Part shown: positions 15,986-24,657 of the stretch, piece by piece | How the letters are laid out: each line of letters begins with the position of its first letter | Numbering within the stretch: position 1 is the first letter of the stretch | Assembly (NCBI RefSeq): GCF_030145145.1 | Contig: NZ_JAQYWD010000012.1 | Coordinates: 1-64,000 of the forward strand | Source of the DNA: Desulfobacula sp. | GTDB taxonomy: Bacteria; Desulfobacterota; Desulfobacteria; Desulfobacterales; Desulfobacteraceae | DNA: 64,000 bases | Direction: 5' to 3' | Position numbers and translations under genes: made by a program | Notes under the pieces: generated by a model | The model's input: the letters and a program-made list of their open reading frames with translations, nothing else | What the model was told of the DNA's origin: nothing | Databases searched by the model: none

Positions 15986-16184
15986 TAGACTTACTCCTTG
16001 TGAAAATATCCTGTATAGGGCGTTGCTATTTCATTATTTAAATCTTATTAAATGCCATAATCAACGGTAAATAGCAAGAAGATCGAGGCTGCCCGTTATA
16101 TTTTTCTTTTCTTGTTTCATTTTTCTTTTTTTGGTATTTTAATCTACTTTGATCACCATGGTTAACCCGCTTTAAGGATATAAA

Positions 16185-17840
16185 ATGGCTGACAATAAAA
16201 AATTTTCTAAAAACCCCAGGATCAATATTGTCATTGAAAACTTTATTGATGAACTGAGTCTTCACCTTCAAGAGCAGGCAAGGGAAATATCGGAATTGAC
16301 CGCCATTGGCAAGGCCATTGGTACGGGAAAAAATATCAACAATCTCCTTGAAATGATCCTTACCATTGCCCGACGGTTTACCAAAGCAGATGGCGGCACC
16401 CTTTACCTGGTTGATCAAACAAGCCAAAATTTAGATTTCAATGTAATCCATAACGAATCATTGAATATCAAAAAAGGGGGCAGTGCAATAGATCTCCCCA
16501 GCGTCCCTTTATATGATGACAACCATGCCCCTAACCTGTCCAATGTTTCCTCATACGTGTTTCATACCGGGGAAATTGTGAATATAAAAAATGTTTACAC
16601 CACCAAAAAATTTGATTTTGAGGGAACCAAAAAATTCGATGCTGCCTTGCACTACAAAAGTCAGTCCATGATCGTCATTCCCATGAGAAATCATGAGGAT
16701 GAAATTATCGGCATTCTGCAGTTGATTAATGCAAAAGACCTGCCATCCAACAGCATCATCCCCTTCAGCAGTGAGGACCAGGAAAAAGCAGTGGCCTTGG
16801 CCAGCCAGGCCTCTGTAATTTTAACCCAGCAGACGCTCATTCTTGAAATGAAGGCATTGTTTGAGGCATTTATCAATGCCATTGCCGTATTAATAGATGA
16901 AAAATCAAAACATACCGGCGGTCATATCCAGCGCGTCACAGAACTCAGTATGATGATCGCCCAAAAAATAAACCAGGATCCAACCGTATTTAAAAAGTTC
17001 TGTCTTTCCCCGGATCAAATGGATGAACTCAGGATCGCCGCGTTAATGCATGACACCGGGAAAATAAGCACACCCGACCATATCATTGATAAATCCTCAA
17101 GATTAGAAACGGTTCATGACAAAATAGAACTGATTGAAACACGATGGGAATTGTTTAAAACCCAGCAGAAACTCATGGCGGCACAAACCAAACTGGCCCT
17201 TTTCGATCAAACCGAAAAACAAATGGAACTGGCCCGGATTGATACGATTTATAATGAAAAAATCCAGGTCCTGGAAACAGAATTTGAAACCCTTTCGTTT
17301 ATCAATGCAAGCAAAAAACGCCTGGAAGAAGAACATTTTGACGCGTTAGCAGCCATCAATAAAAAATCCTGTCATGTTTCCGGCAAAGACGTGCCCTACC
17401 TGACTGAAAATGAATTTGAAAATCTGTGTATTTTAGAGGGGACCTTAACCGCCGCAGAAAGGGACATCATTAACAACCATGCAGATTTGACTGAAAAAAT
17501 GTTAAACCAACTCCCCTGGCCCAAGAAACTGGCCCACATCCCTTCCATTGCCGGCGCACACCATGAAAAACTTGACGGATCAGGATATCCATTGCACCTG
17601 ACAAAAGAAAACCTGACGATCCAGGCAAGAATTTTAGCCATTGCCGATATTTTTGAAGCCCTCTCGGCCCCGGACCGTCCCTATAAAAGCCCCATGACAT
17701 TAAGCCAGGCAGAAGCGATCCTTCAAAGAATGGGAGAACAGGGAATGTTGGATAAAGATATTATCACCCTCTTTTTTCGATCTGGAACCCACCTTGAATA
17801 TGCCCAAAAACACCTGTCCGACTTTCAGATGGATCTGTAA
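16185..17840 (+). CDS. GAF and HD-GYP domain phosphodiesterase
   Basis: 551 residues. A GAF sensor domain (about 40-215: TADGGTLYLVD style core, FHTGEIVNIKNVY) is followed by an HD-GYP domain: HTGGHIQRVTELSMM, HD at residues 289-290 in LMHDTGKIS, and HHEKLDGSGYP at 459-469. HD-GYP proteins usually hydrolyse cyclic di-GMP. Between the HD pair and the GYP motif there are about 170 residues, roughly 110 more than usual; the extra part is mostly coiled coil (about 300-390). No membrane segment, so a cytoplasmic sensor. Good AAGGA site before the ATG. Monocistronic. Confidence 0.9.
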   Translation: MADNKKFSKNPRINIVIENFIDELSLHLQEQAREISELTAIGKAIGTGKNINNLLEMILTIARRFTKADGGTLYLVDQTSQNLDFNVIHNESLNIKKGGSAIDLPSVPLYDDNHAPNLSNVSSYVFHTGEIVNIKNVYTTKKFDFEGTKKFDAALHYKSQSMIVIPMRNHEDEIIGILQLINAKDLPSNSIIPFSSEDQEKAVALASQASVILTQQTLILEMKALFEAFINAIAVLIDEKSKHTGGHIQRVTELSMMIAQKINQDPTVFKKFCLSPDQMDELRIAALMHDTGKISTPDHIIDKSSRLETVHDKIELIETRWELFKTQQKLMAAQTKLALFDQTEKQMELARIDTIYNEKIQVLETEFETLSFINASKKRLEEEHFDALAAINKKSCHVSGKDVPYLTENEFENLCILEGTLTAAERDIINNHADLTEKMLNQLPWPKKLAHIPSIAGAHHEKLDGSGYPLHLTKENLTIQARILAIADIFEALSAPDRPYKSPMTLSQAEAILQRMGEQGMLDKDIITLFFRSGTHLEYAQKHLSDFQMDL

Positions 17841-18002
17841 AGGAAGCCGCATGCTCGACCGTGACAGCGATATGAAGCCCAGCCTTTGACAGCATAATTA
17901 CTCCTCCCTGGAACGTTGTATCTTCTTAACTATTTTAGCGATTTTTTCCATCATTTTTTGAGTCCGCACTCAGATAACGATTACAACGTTCTGTTAACCT
18001 TT

Positions 18003-18494
18003 TCATCCAAATTGATCAAACAGGTCTCCGTCTATTTCTACTATCAAATCTTTATGTTCAAGGTCCATCAGCCAATTCTCAGGAATAATATCAAGCCCAT
18101 ATAATGCACCTAAAATATTTCCTGTAATTGACCCGGTTGAATCACTGTCAACAGAATGATTTACCGATAACGAAACCCCTTTTTTGAAATCATGGCCGGC
18201 AACTACTGCACAACAAAGGCTTATAGCCAAAGCTTCTTCAGCCACCCAAATGTAATCGGCCTCTTTAACATATTTCTGAGATGGGATATTCAAAGTGTAT
18301 GCCTTGCTTTGAACAATACAATCATAGCTGTATGTGGCTTTACGCAATGACACAGTTACGCATGGCGGCTTGGAACAACAAATACCACCCCAAGCGGCGG
18401 TCATAGCATTGGCTTTCCCATCCTTATCGTATGTGGCTACTATAAGGACAGGTGCGGGGTAAACTATGGTTTTGGCTCCTATTGATCTTTTCAT
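18003..18494 (-). CDS. chimera: flavin reductase head fused to ADP-ribosylglycohydrolase tail
   Basis: 163 residues in one open frame with an AGGAG site. Residues 1-80 match flavoredoxin-type flavin reductases ([46 protein letters not shown]). From about residue 82 the sequence is the C-terminal third of an ADP-ribosylglycohydrolase: [17 protein letters not shown], then [20 protein letters not shown] with the metal-binding DSDSTG, and [10 protein letters not shown]. Neither half is complete: the first lacks the rest of the FMN-binding barrel and the second lacks the N-terminal metal residues. The likely origin is a deletion joining two remnants, so a functional product is doubtful. Confidence 0.75.
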   Translation of the reverse strand: MKRSIGAKTIVYPAPVLIVATYDKDGKANAMTAAWGGICCSKPPCVTVSLRKATYSYDCIVQSKAYTLNIPSQKYVKEADYIWVAEEALAISLCCAVVAGHDFKKGVSLSVNHSVDSDSTGSITGNILGALYGLDIIPENWLMDLEHKDLIVEIDGDLFDQFG

Positions 18495-18537
18495 TTATAA
18501 TCTCCTGAAAAATAATAATGTGCTTAACTGAACTTCC

Positions 18538-18996
18538 TTACCAATCAATGCTTTGAGATAGTTTTTCTTCCACCCTGCCCTCAATCTCACTATCCAGAAC
18601 GGTTAAAAAATCAAGCCCTGTGAGACCTTCAATTCTGTCAATTGAAGTCAGGAAATGATTCAGATTTGCTTTGGATTTCGGCAAAATATTTGGAATGATA
18701 AACGACAAAGTTTCAACCTTGTCATGGTTGCCAGTTTCTCTGATCACTATTTTAAACAATGCATCCGGTATCGCTCTTTATTTTCACCATCTTGACCCAA
18801 CCACATTGCTGGGGATTTATCAAAAAAGACAGGGCCTTATATCACCCAGGCCTGGTCATATTTATCTGCCCAATCGTTTCAGAGTTGTTCAAGTTTTTTC
18901 CAAATACCATTATTTTGCCACTGAAGTTGAGGTACTGCATTTAAAACTGTGTGGGTATTGTAACCGATATTTTTTTCATTATGATCTTGCCTCTTA
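18538..18996 (-). pseudogene. DNA/RNA non-specific endonuclease (NucA type), broken
   Basis: Translating the minus strand in pieces gives a NucA/EndA-family endonuclease C-terminal half: LNAVPQLQWQNNGIWKKLE, stop, NDWADKYDQAWVI, stop, GPVFFDKSPAMWLGQ with GENKE, frameshift, IPDALFKIVIRETGN, SFIIPN, then FLTSIDRIEGLTGLDFL. There are two in-frame stops and one frameshift, and the N-terminal half with the catalytic His region is not visible. The last 73 codons (18538-18759) form an open frame that might be mistaken for a gene. Confidence 0.65.
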
Positions 18997-19054
18997 AATT
19001 TTTGCTGATCAGATTTATTTCTACTCTTTTCTGTTTCTTGAAATTTTATTTGTT

Positions 19055-19426
19055 CTATTCAAGTTGATCAAGAAAAGTATGGGATTCAGCAAGAAGCTTA
19101 CTGCGTGATTCAACATCTTTTACAGTCTTCAGTTCACCATAAATTTCAATATACCTTTTTTTGATACGCCGAAAAACAAATGAATCATACAATTCTTTGA
19201 TCCAATTTTTATCCTCTGTGGTTAAAGCATTCAAAACCTCCTCAGGGGTATAATCTAAATAATTCATATCCCCATCAGAAGAAGAGTGCCAGATTGGCCC
19301 TGCCTTTTTGTAGAGAGTCACAAAGAGGTCCCACAAATCCCATCTAAAATCTCACGCAGTTAGCCCTATGTAATATTTTTCAATGCATTCCCGGATCTCT
19401 GTTCGTTTTTCTTCAGAAAGGTACAT
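19055..19426 (-). pseudogene. unknown protein with in-frame TGA at codon 25
   Basis: From an ATG at 19426 with a good GGAGA site the frame reads MYLSEEKRTEIRECIEKYYI then GLTA, meets a TGA at 19352-19354, and continues cleanly for another 99 codons (DLWDLFVTLYKKAGPIWHSS ... ESHTFLDQLE). The part after the stop alone forms a 93-residue open frame but has no good start. I do not recognise the family; it is soluble and mostly helical. Most likely a nonsense mutation in island DNA. Selenocysteine decoding seems unlikely because nothing around suggests a redox role. Confidence 0.5.
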
Positions 19427-19511
19427 GAAGTCTCCTATTTCAGATTATGGAACCCTATTAAACTCAAAAAGAGATTTTTCAAAATTTAAAATAAAAAAAC
19501 CGGTGCCATCA

Positions 19512-20129
19512 TTAAAAATCCAAATTGGATTCAATCACGATATAACCATTCTTTATTTTCAAGCCTGTTTTTTTCCACTGCGGAAATTCTTTTAAATATT
19601 CTATAAATGGGACGGCATCTTTCAACAATTCTCCTTGGGGTCCTTTCTCTAATAAACGAGTGATTAAATCTGAAAATGCAATTTTACCACCTGATGATCT
19701 AACGATCCGCTCTGTTTGTTCAATCAAAGGATCAAGCCGAATTCCGTAAATGGGTCTAAGACCTGTCATCTTTAATTTTTTAACAATCATTCTTACGCGT
19801 TCTCTTGAAATATCATATTTCAAAGCTATTTGTTCATATGTTTGGGGTAGTTTTCCAAGCATTCCCATGCGTAACATAAAGACGTTTTTATTTCTCTTTG
19901 ATTTTTTTGAAATACTTAAAATCCAGACGTCAAGTGAAAGGAAAGGTTTTGTTGGATCGACGGCATCTCCGATATCAAACAATTCCCGCGTCTTTTTATC
20001 AAACTTTATCATTGATTTAAAATCAGTCATTTCCATAGCGTTTTGGGATTGAATTATTTTGACAACCTGGTTAACTGTATTTTGTATTCGTTTAATCTCT
20101 CCAATTTTTTTGTAACCGCAATTTTTCAT
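19512..20129 (-). CDS. unknown protein with sigma-region-4-like helix-turn-helix
   Basis: 205 residues, basic, no membrane segment or signal. The middle (about 95-130) reads MLGKLPQTYEQIALKYDISR followed by ERVRMIVKKL, which is the sigma-70 region 4 recognition helix pattern. The C-terminal part (SGGKIAFSDLITRLLEKGPQ and later) may be another winged-helix-like unit. No sigma regions 2 or 3 are present, so it is not a working sigma factor. Possibly a regulator carried by the island. No AGGAGG-type site is visible before the ATG. Confidence 0.5.
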   Translation of the reverse strand: MKNCGYKKIGEIKRIQNTVNQVVKIIQSQNAMEMTDFKSMIKFDKKTRELFDIGDAVDPTKPFLSLDVWILSISKKSKRNKNVFMLRMGMLGKLPQTYEQIALKYDISRERVRMIVKKLKMTGLRPIYGIRLDPLIEQTERIVRSSGGKIAFSDLITRLLEKGPQGELLKDAVPFIEYLKEFPQWKKTGLKIKNGYIVIESNLDF

Positions 20130-20177
20130 ACGGATAAGATCCCCCTGTGTCAGGATAGATGTCGCCTCAATTAAAAA

Positions 20178-21287
20178 TTAAATAAACATCTGTATCAAGA
20201 AAGCAAAAGTGGAATCTGGAATTTTAAAAAAAAGGTTAGAGGTCTTAACAAACCATATAAATTTTCTTTGGAAACAACCTCTGTTCTTGAAGCAAGAAGA
20301 AAACGAGATGAGTATCTCCTTGATATAGCCGTCAACGGTAAAATTACCGACAGAGACATTCCGGTTGAAGACCCAGAAAAAAAAAGTTTTTGGTGAGGTA
20401 GCAGTAGAGTGGTCAAAAATAAAATATCCAAATCAACAATGGAAGAATATAAAAAGGATATGAACGCTCACGTACTTCCAAAATTTGGGAACAAGTCCAT
20501 AGCATCAATCACTGGTCTTGATATTGAACGATTTATCAGTCGGCTCAAATGTAGTGGCAAAAGAAAAATTAATATTCTGACTCCGTTTAGGGATGTGATG
20601 AAGTTTTCCTTGAAGCACAAGTTGATTGATTCCAATCCGATGGATGATGTTGATGGTATTAAAAAGGAAATATCAGAAAAGCACCCTTTGAACCTTGATG
20701 AAATTAAAACTTTTCTGGAAGCAGTGCCGGTATATTACAAACCGCTGTTTATGTTTTTGTTTTTCACTGGGGTACGATTCGGTGAGGCAGCCGCCTTGAA
20801 ATGGAAGAGAGTCCACTTTAAGGACGGCAGAGTTCATATCCGTAAAACCCTTGTCAGAGGAGAATACAAAGAGCCAAAAACAAAAAGTTCTGTCAGGTTT
20901 GTGAAATTATCACCGATGGCAACGAAAGCTCTTCAAATACAGAAGGAACATACTTTTGGTAAATCCGAGTTTGTTTTCTTGAATAGGTTCGGTCGCAACA
21001 TTCACCAGCACAGTGTGAACATTCATGTGTTCAAACCTACGTTGTTAAAAGCTGGTCTATCATCAGGCAGCAGTTGTAAAGATACCCGGTCATCCTATAT
21101 TACAAATTCCCTGGATAATAATGAACGGATGGGGTTTGTCCAAAAACAGGTCGGGCATACTACAACGAAGATGATTGTTGAACATTATTACAATCACATC
21201 CCTGCCCCAGATGATGGCAATGGGCTTGAAAAAGCATTTACAATGACATTATCAGGTGATGATACGATACCGGAGGCCACAGAATAG
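20178..21287 (+). pseudogene. tyrosine-recombinase integrase, N-terminus frameshifted
   Basis: From 20409 an open frame of 292 residues carries the core-binding and catalytic domains: STMEEYKKDMNAHVLPKFGN, TGVRFGEAAALKWKR with the first catalytic Arg, TKSSVRFVKLSP, and VGHTTTKMIVEHYYNH with His and the nucleophile Tyr. The HxxR motif reads KDTR, so the usual His is Lys. Upstream, 20178-20397 encodes the missing arm domain (SGIWNFKKKVRGLNKPYKF, SVLEARRKRDEYLL) and the GEVAVEWSK segment lies in yet another frame, with shifts at A-runs near 20380 and 20415. So the gene is broken in its first third. It points toward ssrA, its probable target. Confidence 0.7.
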
Positions 21288-21330
21288 TGCTGTGTAATGA
21301 ATTTTTGACATTTAACCATAAAAAACAGAA

Positions 21331-21367
21331 AAGACCCTTGTCAATCTTGGGTCTTAATGTTTTTTTA
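21331..21367 (+). terminator. terminator after the integrase gene
   Basis: AAGACCC (21331-21337) and GGGTCTT (21349-21355) form a 7-bp stem with an 11-base loop, followed shortly by a run of seven T. Confidence 0.55.
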
Positions 21368-21453
21368 CAAGTTTTAATAAATTTGAAATTCTACCAGTAT
21401 TCTACCAGAGCAACCAATGTTTTTTTTAAGTTATTGATTTTATTGATAAAAAT

Positions 21454-21810
21454 TGGTGGAGGCGGCGGGAGTTGAACCCGCGTCCGAAAACAATCAACCT
21501 AGGCTTCTACATACTTATCTCAAAATTTATATTCATTGAATTGTCTCCTTTGAGATGGATACAAAACAGTATAGTCTGAAAAGTTTAGCCTTTAAGGTTC
21601 AGAAACCCTTAAAAAGCGATCTTGCAAAGTCGACGCCCTGACCTGAAATCTGCAAGAAAAATTTCAGCAGGACGGAAGCTGCTCTACGCAGCTACAGCGT
21701 AATTATAATCATCTGCGATTATGTTTATGCTTTGCCAAGTTTACGAGCTGACAAAAGACTCGGTATGCTACCATGGGCCTCAGAATCTCCGTCGAAGCCA
21801 TTTCGCCCCC
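21454..21810 (-). ncRNA. ssrA: tmRNA
   Basis: 357-base transfer-messenger RNA that rescues stalled ribosomes. The 5' end GGGGGCGAAATGGCTTCGAC and the 3' end with CGGGTTCAACTCCCGCCGCC and an encoded CCA form the tRNA-Ala-like domain; GGGGGCG pairs with CGCCUCC in the acceptor stem. The tag frame at 21716-21684 encodes ADDYNYAVAA then TAG. One-piece form, not permuted. It has a strong promoter at 21838-21866. Its partner smpB lies just upstream on the same strand, and an integrase faces its 3' end. Confidence 0.95.
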
Positions 21811-21837
21811 AAATTGTAAAAGATCAATTGTTATTAA

Positions 21838-21866
21838 ATAATAAGCCTAAAAACGTAAAAAGTCAA
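21838..21866 (-). promoter_or_regulatory. ssrA promoter
   Basis: Minus-strand TTGACT (21861-21866), 17-bp spacer, TATTAT (21838-21843). The mature 5' end lies 27 bases downstream of the -10, so a short leader must be trimmed off, as expected for RNase P processing. ssrA can therefore be transcribed independently of smpB. Confidence 0.75.
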
Positions 21867-21918
21867 TATTGAAGGTTAGGGGCTCGGAAATAAATAATGA
21901 CTCCAGCTTGTTTGTCTT

Positions 21919-22383
21919 TCAGAAGGATTGTTTTTTTCTTTCCCTGTCAAGGTCACGCTTCATATCTTTTTTCTTAATGGTTTCTCTTTTGTCAAATAAT
22001 TTTTTACCCCTGCCAAGACCGATGAGAACCTTAATTTTATCATTTTTAAAATATATTTTTAAGGGAATCAGGGTATATCCCTTTTGTTTGATCTTTGACC
22101 AGATTCTTTTAATCTCATATCCGTGAAGCAATAGCTTTCTTGTTCTCAAGGGCTCATGATTGGTATAGTATGCTTCTTTGTAGGGTGAGATATGCAATTG
22201 CCTTAAAAAAAGTTCCCCATTTTTAATATCGGCATAGGCATCCTGGAAACTGACTTTTCCCTGCCGAATCGATTTAACTTCGCTCCCTAGCAGAACGATT
22301 CCTGCTTCATATTCCGACTCAATGGCATAGTTGTGCCAGGCTTTTTTATTGGTGGCAATGAGTTTCGTATATTCTGAATTCAT
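21919..22383 (-). CDS. smpB: SsrA-binding protein SmpB
   Basis: 154-residue partner of tmRNA in trans-translation. Motifs: NKKAWHNYAIESEYEAGIVL, LLGSEVKSIRQGKVSFQDAY, LRQLHISPYKEA, RTRKLLLHGYEI, and a basic C-terminal tail (KRDLDRERKKQSF) that enters the empty mRNA channel. The ATG overlaps the ptsI stop (ATGA). The tmRNA gene lies 108 bp downstream on the same strand. Confidence 0.96.
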   Translation of the reverse strand: MNSEYTKLIATNKKAWHNYAIESEYEAGIVLLGSEVKSIRQGKVSFQDAYADIKNGELFLRQLHISPYKEAYYTNHEPLRTRKLLLHGYEIKRIWSKIKQKGYTLIPLKIYFKNDKIKVLIGLGRGKKLFDKRETIKKKDMKRDLDRERKKQSF

Positions 22384-24155
22384 ATGGTTTCATCCGCCTC
22401 TTGAAAAGGAAGTATCTCTTTATATTCCTGTGAAATAAAATCAGATATTTCCTGCACGGTTTTGAGTGTCATGATTTTTTTTACGCTCTTTTTCGCTTTT
22501 TTAGTATCAAGATCACGAATTATTTTTTTAACGGCTGGAATGGCGGCAGAGTTCATGGAAAAATTAGTCAATCCCATACCCACAAGAACGGGCAGATTCA
22601 TAGGATCTCCGGCCATTTCTCCGCACATGACAAAGTCAATTCCTTTTTTCTTTGCTGCATCATAGGCCATTTTTATCATTTTTAATACCGCTGGATTTAA
22701 TGCCTGATAAAGATGAGCAACCCTTCTGTTCCGCCGGTCAATGGCCATGGTATATTGAATCAGGTCGTTTGTTCCAATACTGAAGAAATCCACATGATCT
22801 GCCAGGCTTTCTGCGATAATGACCGCAGACGGCACCTCAATCATGGCACCAAGGGGGATATCCTTATTAAAAATTTTATCTTCCCGTTCCAGTTCAAGGA
22901 TCGCTTTATTCATGACCTGTTTAACTTGAATAATTTCTTCGACACAAGAAATCATTGGAATCAACAATTTGATATTTCCAAAGGCAGCTGCCCTTAAAAT
23001 GGCTTTCAGCTGGGTAATAAAAACATCCTCATTTTCAAGGCAGAACCTTACCGCCCGCAATCCCAGGGAAGGGTTGGCCTCTTCAACTATAGACAGATAC
23101 GGGTTAACCTTGTCACCATTAATGTCAAGTGTCCTGATGGTGACACTTTGCGGACTCATTAATTCGACCAGTTCCTTGTATTTGCATAAAAGTTCATCTT
23201 CTGTGGGGAACCGCTTTAAATCAAGGTATAAAAATTCGGTCCGGAAAAGGCCGATATCAATTGCGCCATAGTCTTTGACGGCAACAACCTCTTCTACCAG
23301 TTCAATATTGGCCATCAGGTTTATTAAAATGCCGTCTTTTGTGACAGACGGCAGATGACTATCTCTTTCCAAGCCGGCTCTGTATTGTTCAAACCTTGCC
23401 AGACGTGCTTCATATTTGAAAAGCGTATCTTCTTCCGGATTAATGATCAATATCCCGGAAGAGCCATCAACAATTAAAATATCATCATTTCTAACATTGA
23501 TGGTTGCCCGGCCTAATCCTAACACGGACGGAATTTTCAAGGATTTGGCGATAATACTGGTATGGGAATCTTTGCCACCACGGTCCGTAACAAATCCTTT
23601 GATCCGTTCAAGCTGTATTTGACTGGCATCAGCAGGCGATAAATCATGGGCAACAATAATCACACGCTTGTTTATATCAGAAATCTTAATATCCTCGGCA
23701 CCAACAAGATACGACATAATCTTGTCTGAAACCTGGACAATATCATTTACTCGGGCCTGCAGATATTGATCATCGATTTGCTGAAACATGGCTTTGACTT
23801 TTCTTGAGACCTTTCTTAACGCCCATTCAGCATTTATTTTTTCATTGGTAATGGTATCGATGGTCTTGCCATAGAGCATTTTATCTTTAAAAAGCACCAT
23901 GTGCGTCTCAAGGATATTCAAATTTTCACCGATATCATCCTCAAGGGATTCAATGACCTTGGCATGGTCATTTTTTGCTTTTAACACCGCATGTTTGAAC
24001 CTGTCGATCTCTTTGGGTACCAGGGCATCACTGATTGGATATCGTTTCGTGAGATTAACCCCTTCTCTATCAACGACATATGCCTTACCAATGCAGATAC
24101 CCGGTGAACCACTGATCCCTTTGATACTTATCTGCCTTGACGTTGAAATGCTCAT
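22380..24155 (-). CDS. ptsI: phosphoenolpyruvate-protein phosphotransferase (enzyme I)
   Basis: 591 residues, first enzyme of the PTS relay: takes phosphate from PEP and gives it to HPr. Features: GSPGICIGKAYV at the N-terminus, phospho-His 198 in DRGGKDSHTSIIAKS, GLFRTEFLYL, the PEP-binding GAMIEVPSAV and FFSIGTNDLIQYTMAIDRRN, and FVMCGEMAGDP with the catalytic Cys. Overlaps ptsH and smpB by ATGA on each side. No sugar permease (EII) is present, so the pair may act in regulation rather than uptake. Confidence 0.95.
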   Translation of the reverse strand: MSISTSRQISIKGISGSPGICIGKAYVVDREGVNLTKRYPISDALVPKEIDRFKHAVLKAKNDHAKVIESLEDDIGENLNILETHMVLFKDKMLYGKTIDTITNEKINAEWALRKVSRKVKAMFQQIDDQYLQARVNDIVQVSDKIMSYLVGAEDIKISDINKRVIIVAHDLSPADASQIQLERIKGFVTDRGGKDSHTSIIAKSLKIPSVLGLGRATINVRNDDILIVDGSSGILIINPEEDTLFKYEARLARFEQYRAGLERDSHLPSVTKDGILINLMANIELVEEVVAVKDYGAIDIGLFRTEFLYLDLKRFPTEDELLCKYKELVELMSPQSVTIRTLDINGDKVNPYLSIVEEANPSLGLRAVRFCLENEDVFITQLKAILRAAAFGNIKLLIPMISCVEEIIQVKQVMNKAILELEREDKIFNKDIPLGAMIEVPSAVIIAESLADHVDFFSIGTNDLIQYTMAIDRRNRRVAHLYQALNPAVLKMIKMAYDAAKKKGIDFVMCGEMAGDPMNLPVLVGMGLTNFSMNSAAIPAVKKIIRDLDTKKAKKSVKKIMTLKTVQEISDFISQEYKEILPFQEADETI

Positions 24156-24439
24156 CTTTCTACTTCCCCAAAACCGGTTTCAAAAAAATCAACAATCTGA
24201 TCAAGTACCACACTGTCCGCTTGATTTTCAATTTCGATCACAATCTGAGTTCCTTTCACAGCACACAGGGTCAGGATATCAATAATACTGGTTGCATCAA
24301 CTTTTGTTGAGTTGACACACAGCCATACGTCCGAGTGAGCCAATTCAGCCATTTGTGCAATTTTGGATGCCGGTCTGGCATGCATGCCAAGTTCATTTAT
24401 AACCGATGTTTTGCGAGTAATTGTTCCGCTGTTTTTCAC
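24152..24439 (-). CDS. ptsH: phosphocarrier protein HPr
   Basis: Small PTS carrier. LGMHARPASKIAQMA holds the phospho-His (residue 20 in this numbering) and VDATSIIDILTL holds the Ser that HPr kinase modifies in organisms that have it. The open frame extends to 24517, but only through TTG codons; a promoter inside that extension (24471-24499) argues for the GTG at 24439, giving 95 residues, near the normal length. The ribosome site is weak either way. Overlaps ptsI by ATGA. Confidence 0.85.
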   Translation of the reverse strand: MKNSGTITRKTSVINELGMHARPASKIAQMAELAHSDVWLCVNSTKVDATSIIDILTLCAVKGTQIVIEIENQADSVVLDQIVDFFETGFGEVER

Positions 24440-24470
24440 TGTTGTTCTTTCTCTGAATTTTTTTTCCTTT

Positions 24471-24499
24471 TCTTTATCGCTTTTCCCTGAAAATGTCAA
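24471..24499 (-). promoter_or_regulatory. candidate promoter of the ptsH-ptsI-smpB operon
   Basis: Minus-strand TTGACA (24494-24499), 17-bp spacer, TAAAGA (24471-24476). It lies between the longest possible HPr start and the GTG chosen. Confidence 0.5.
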
Positions 24500-24657
24500 T
24501 GTAGAGAAAAGCAGCAATTAAAAGGTGTATAATTGACAGCTATCTTAATGTATGGTAGGTCCTTGATTTATCGGTCAATGAATACATATGCCATTGGCTT
24601 GTAAGCGTCTGTTACTTTAACGATTTTAAATATAAGAAGGTTATTGAAATTATCAAC

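Larger units (their letters stand above)
17850..21453. mobile_element. decayed genomic island next to ssrA
   Basis: Between an intact signalling gene and the tmRNA gene lie only broken or foreign-looking genes: an integrase with a shattered N-terminus, an orphan HTH protein, an ORF with a nonsense codon, an endonuclease pseudogene and a fused chimera. The integrase lies against the 3' end of ssrA, one of the commonest attachment sites for tyrosine integrases. I found no second copy of the ssrA 3' sequence in the window, so the left end is placed by gene content only. Confidence 0.5.

Noticed and set aside
17841-17930. minus-strand GGAGGAGTAATTATG start followed by about 25 codons
   Set aside because: A good ribosome site, but the frame runs into the HD-GYP gene antisense and matches nothing; at best a scar of a gene lost at the island edge.
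21385-21412. direct repeat ATTCTACCAG twice near the ssrA 3' end
   Set aside because: Tempting as an attachment core, but it is not part of the tmRNA sequence and has no third copy at the other end of the island.
21287-21475. 62-residue frame downstream of the integrase
   Set aside because: AT-rich, no homology, runs through a terminator and into the tmRNA gene.
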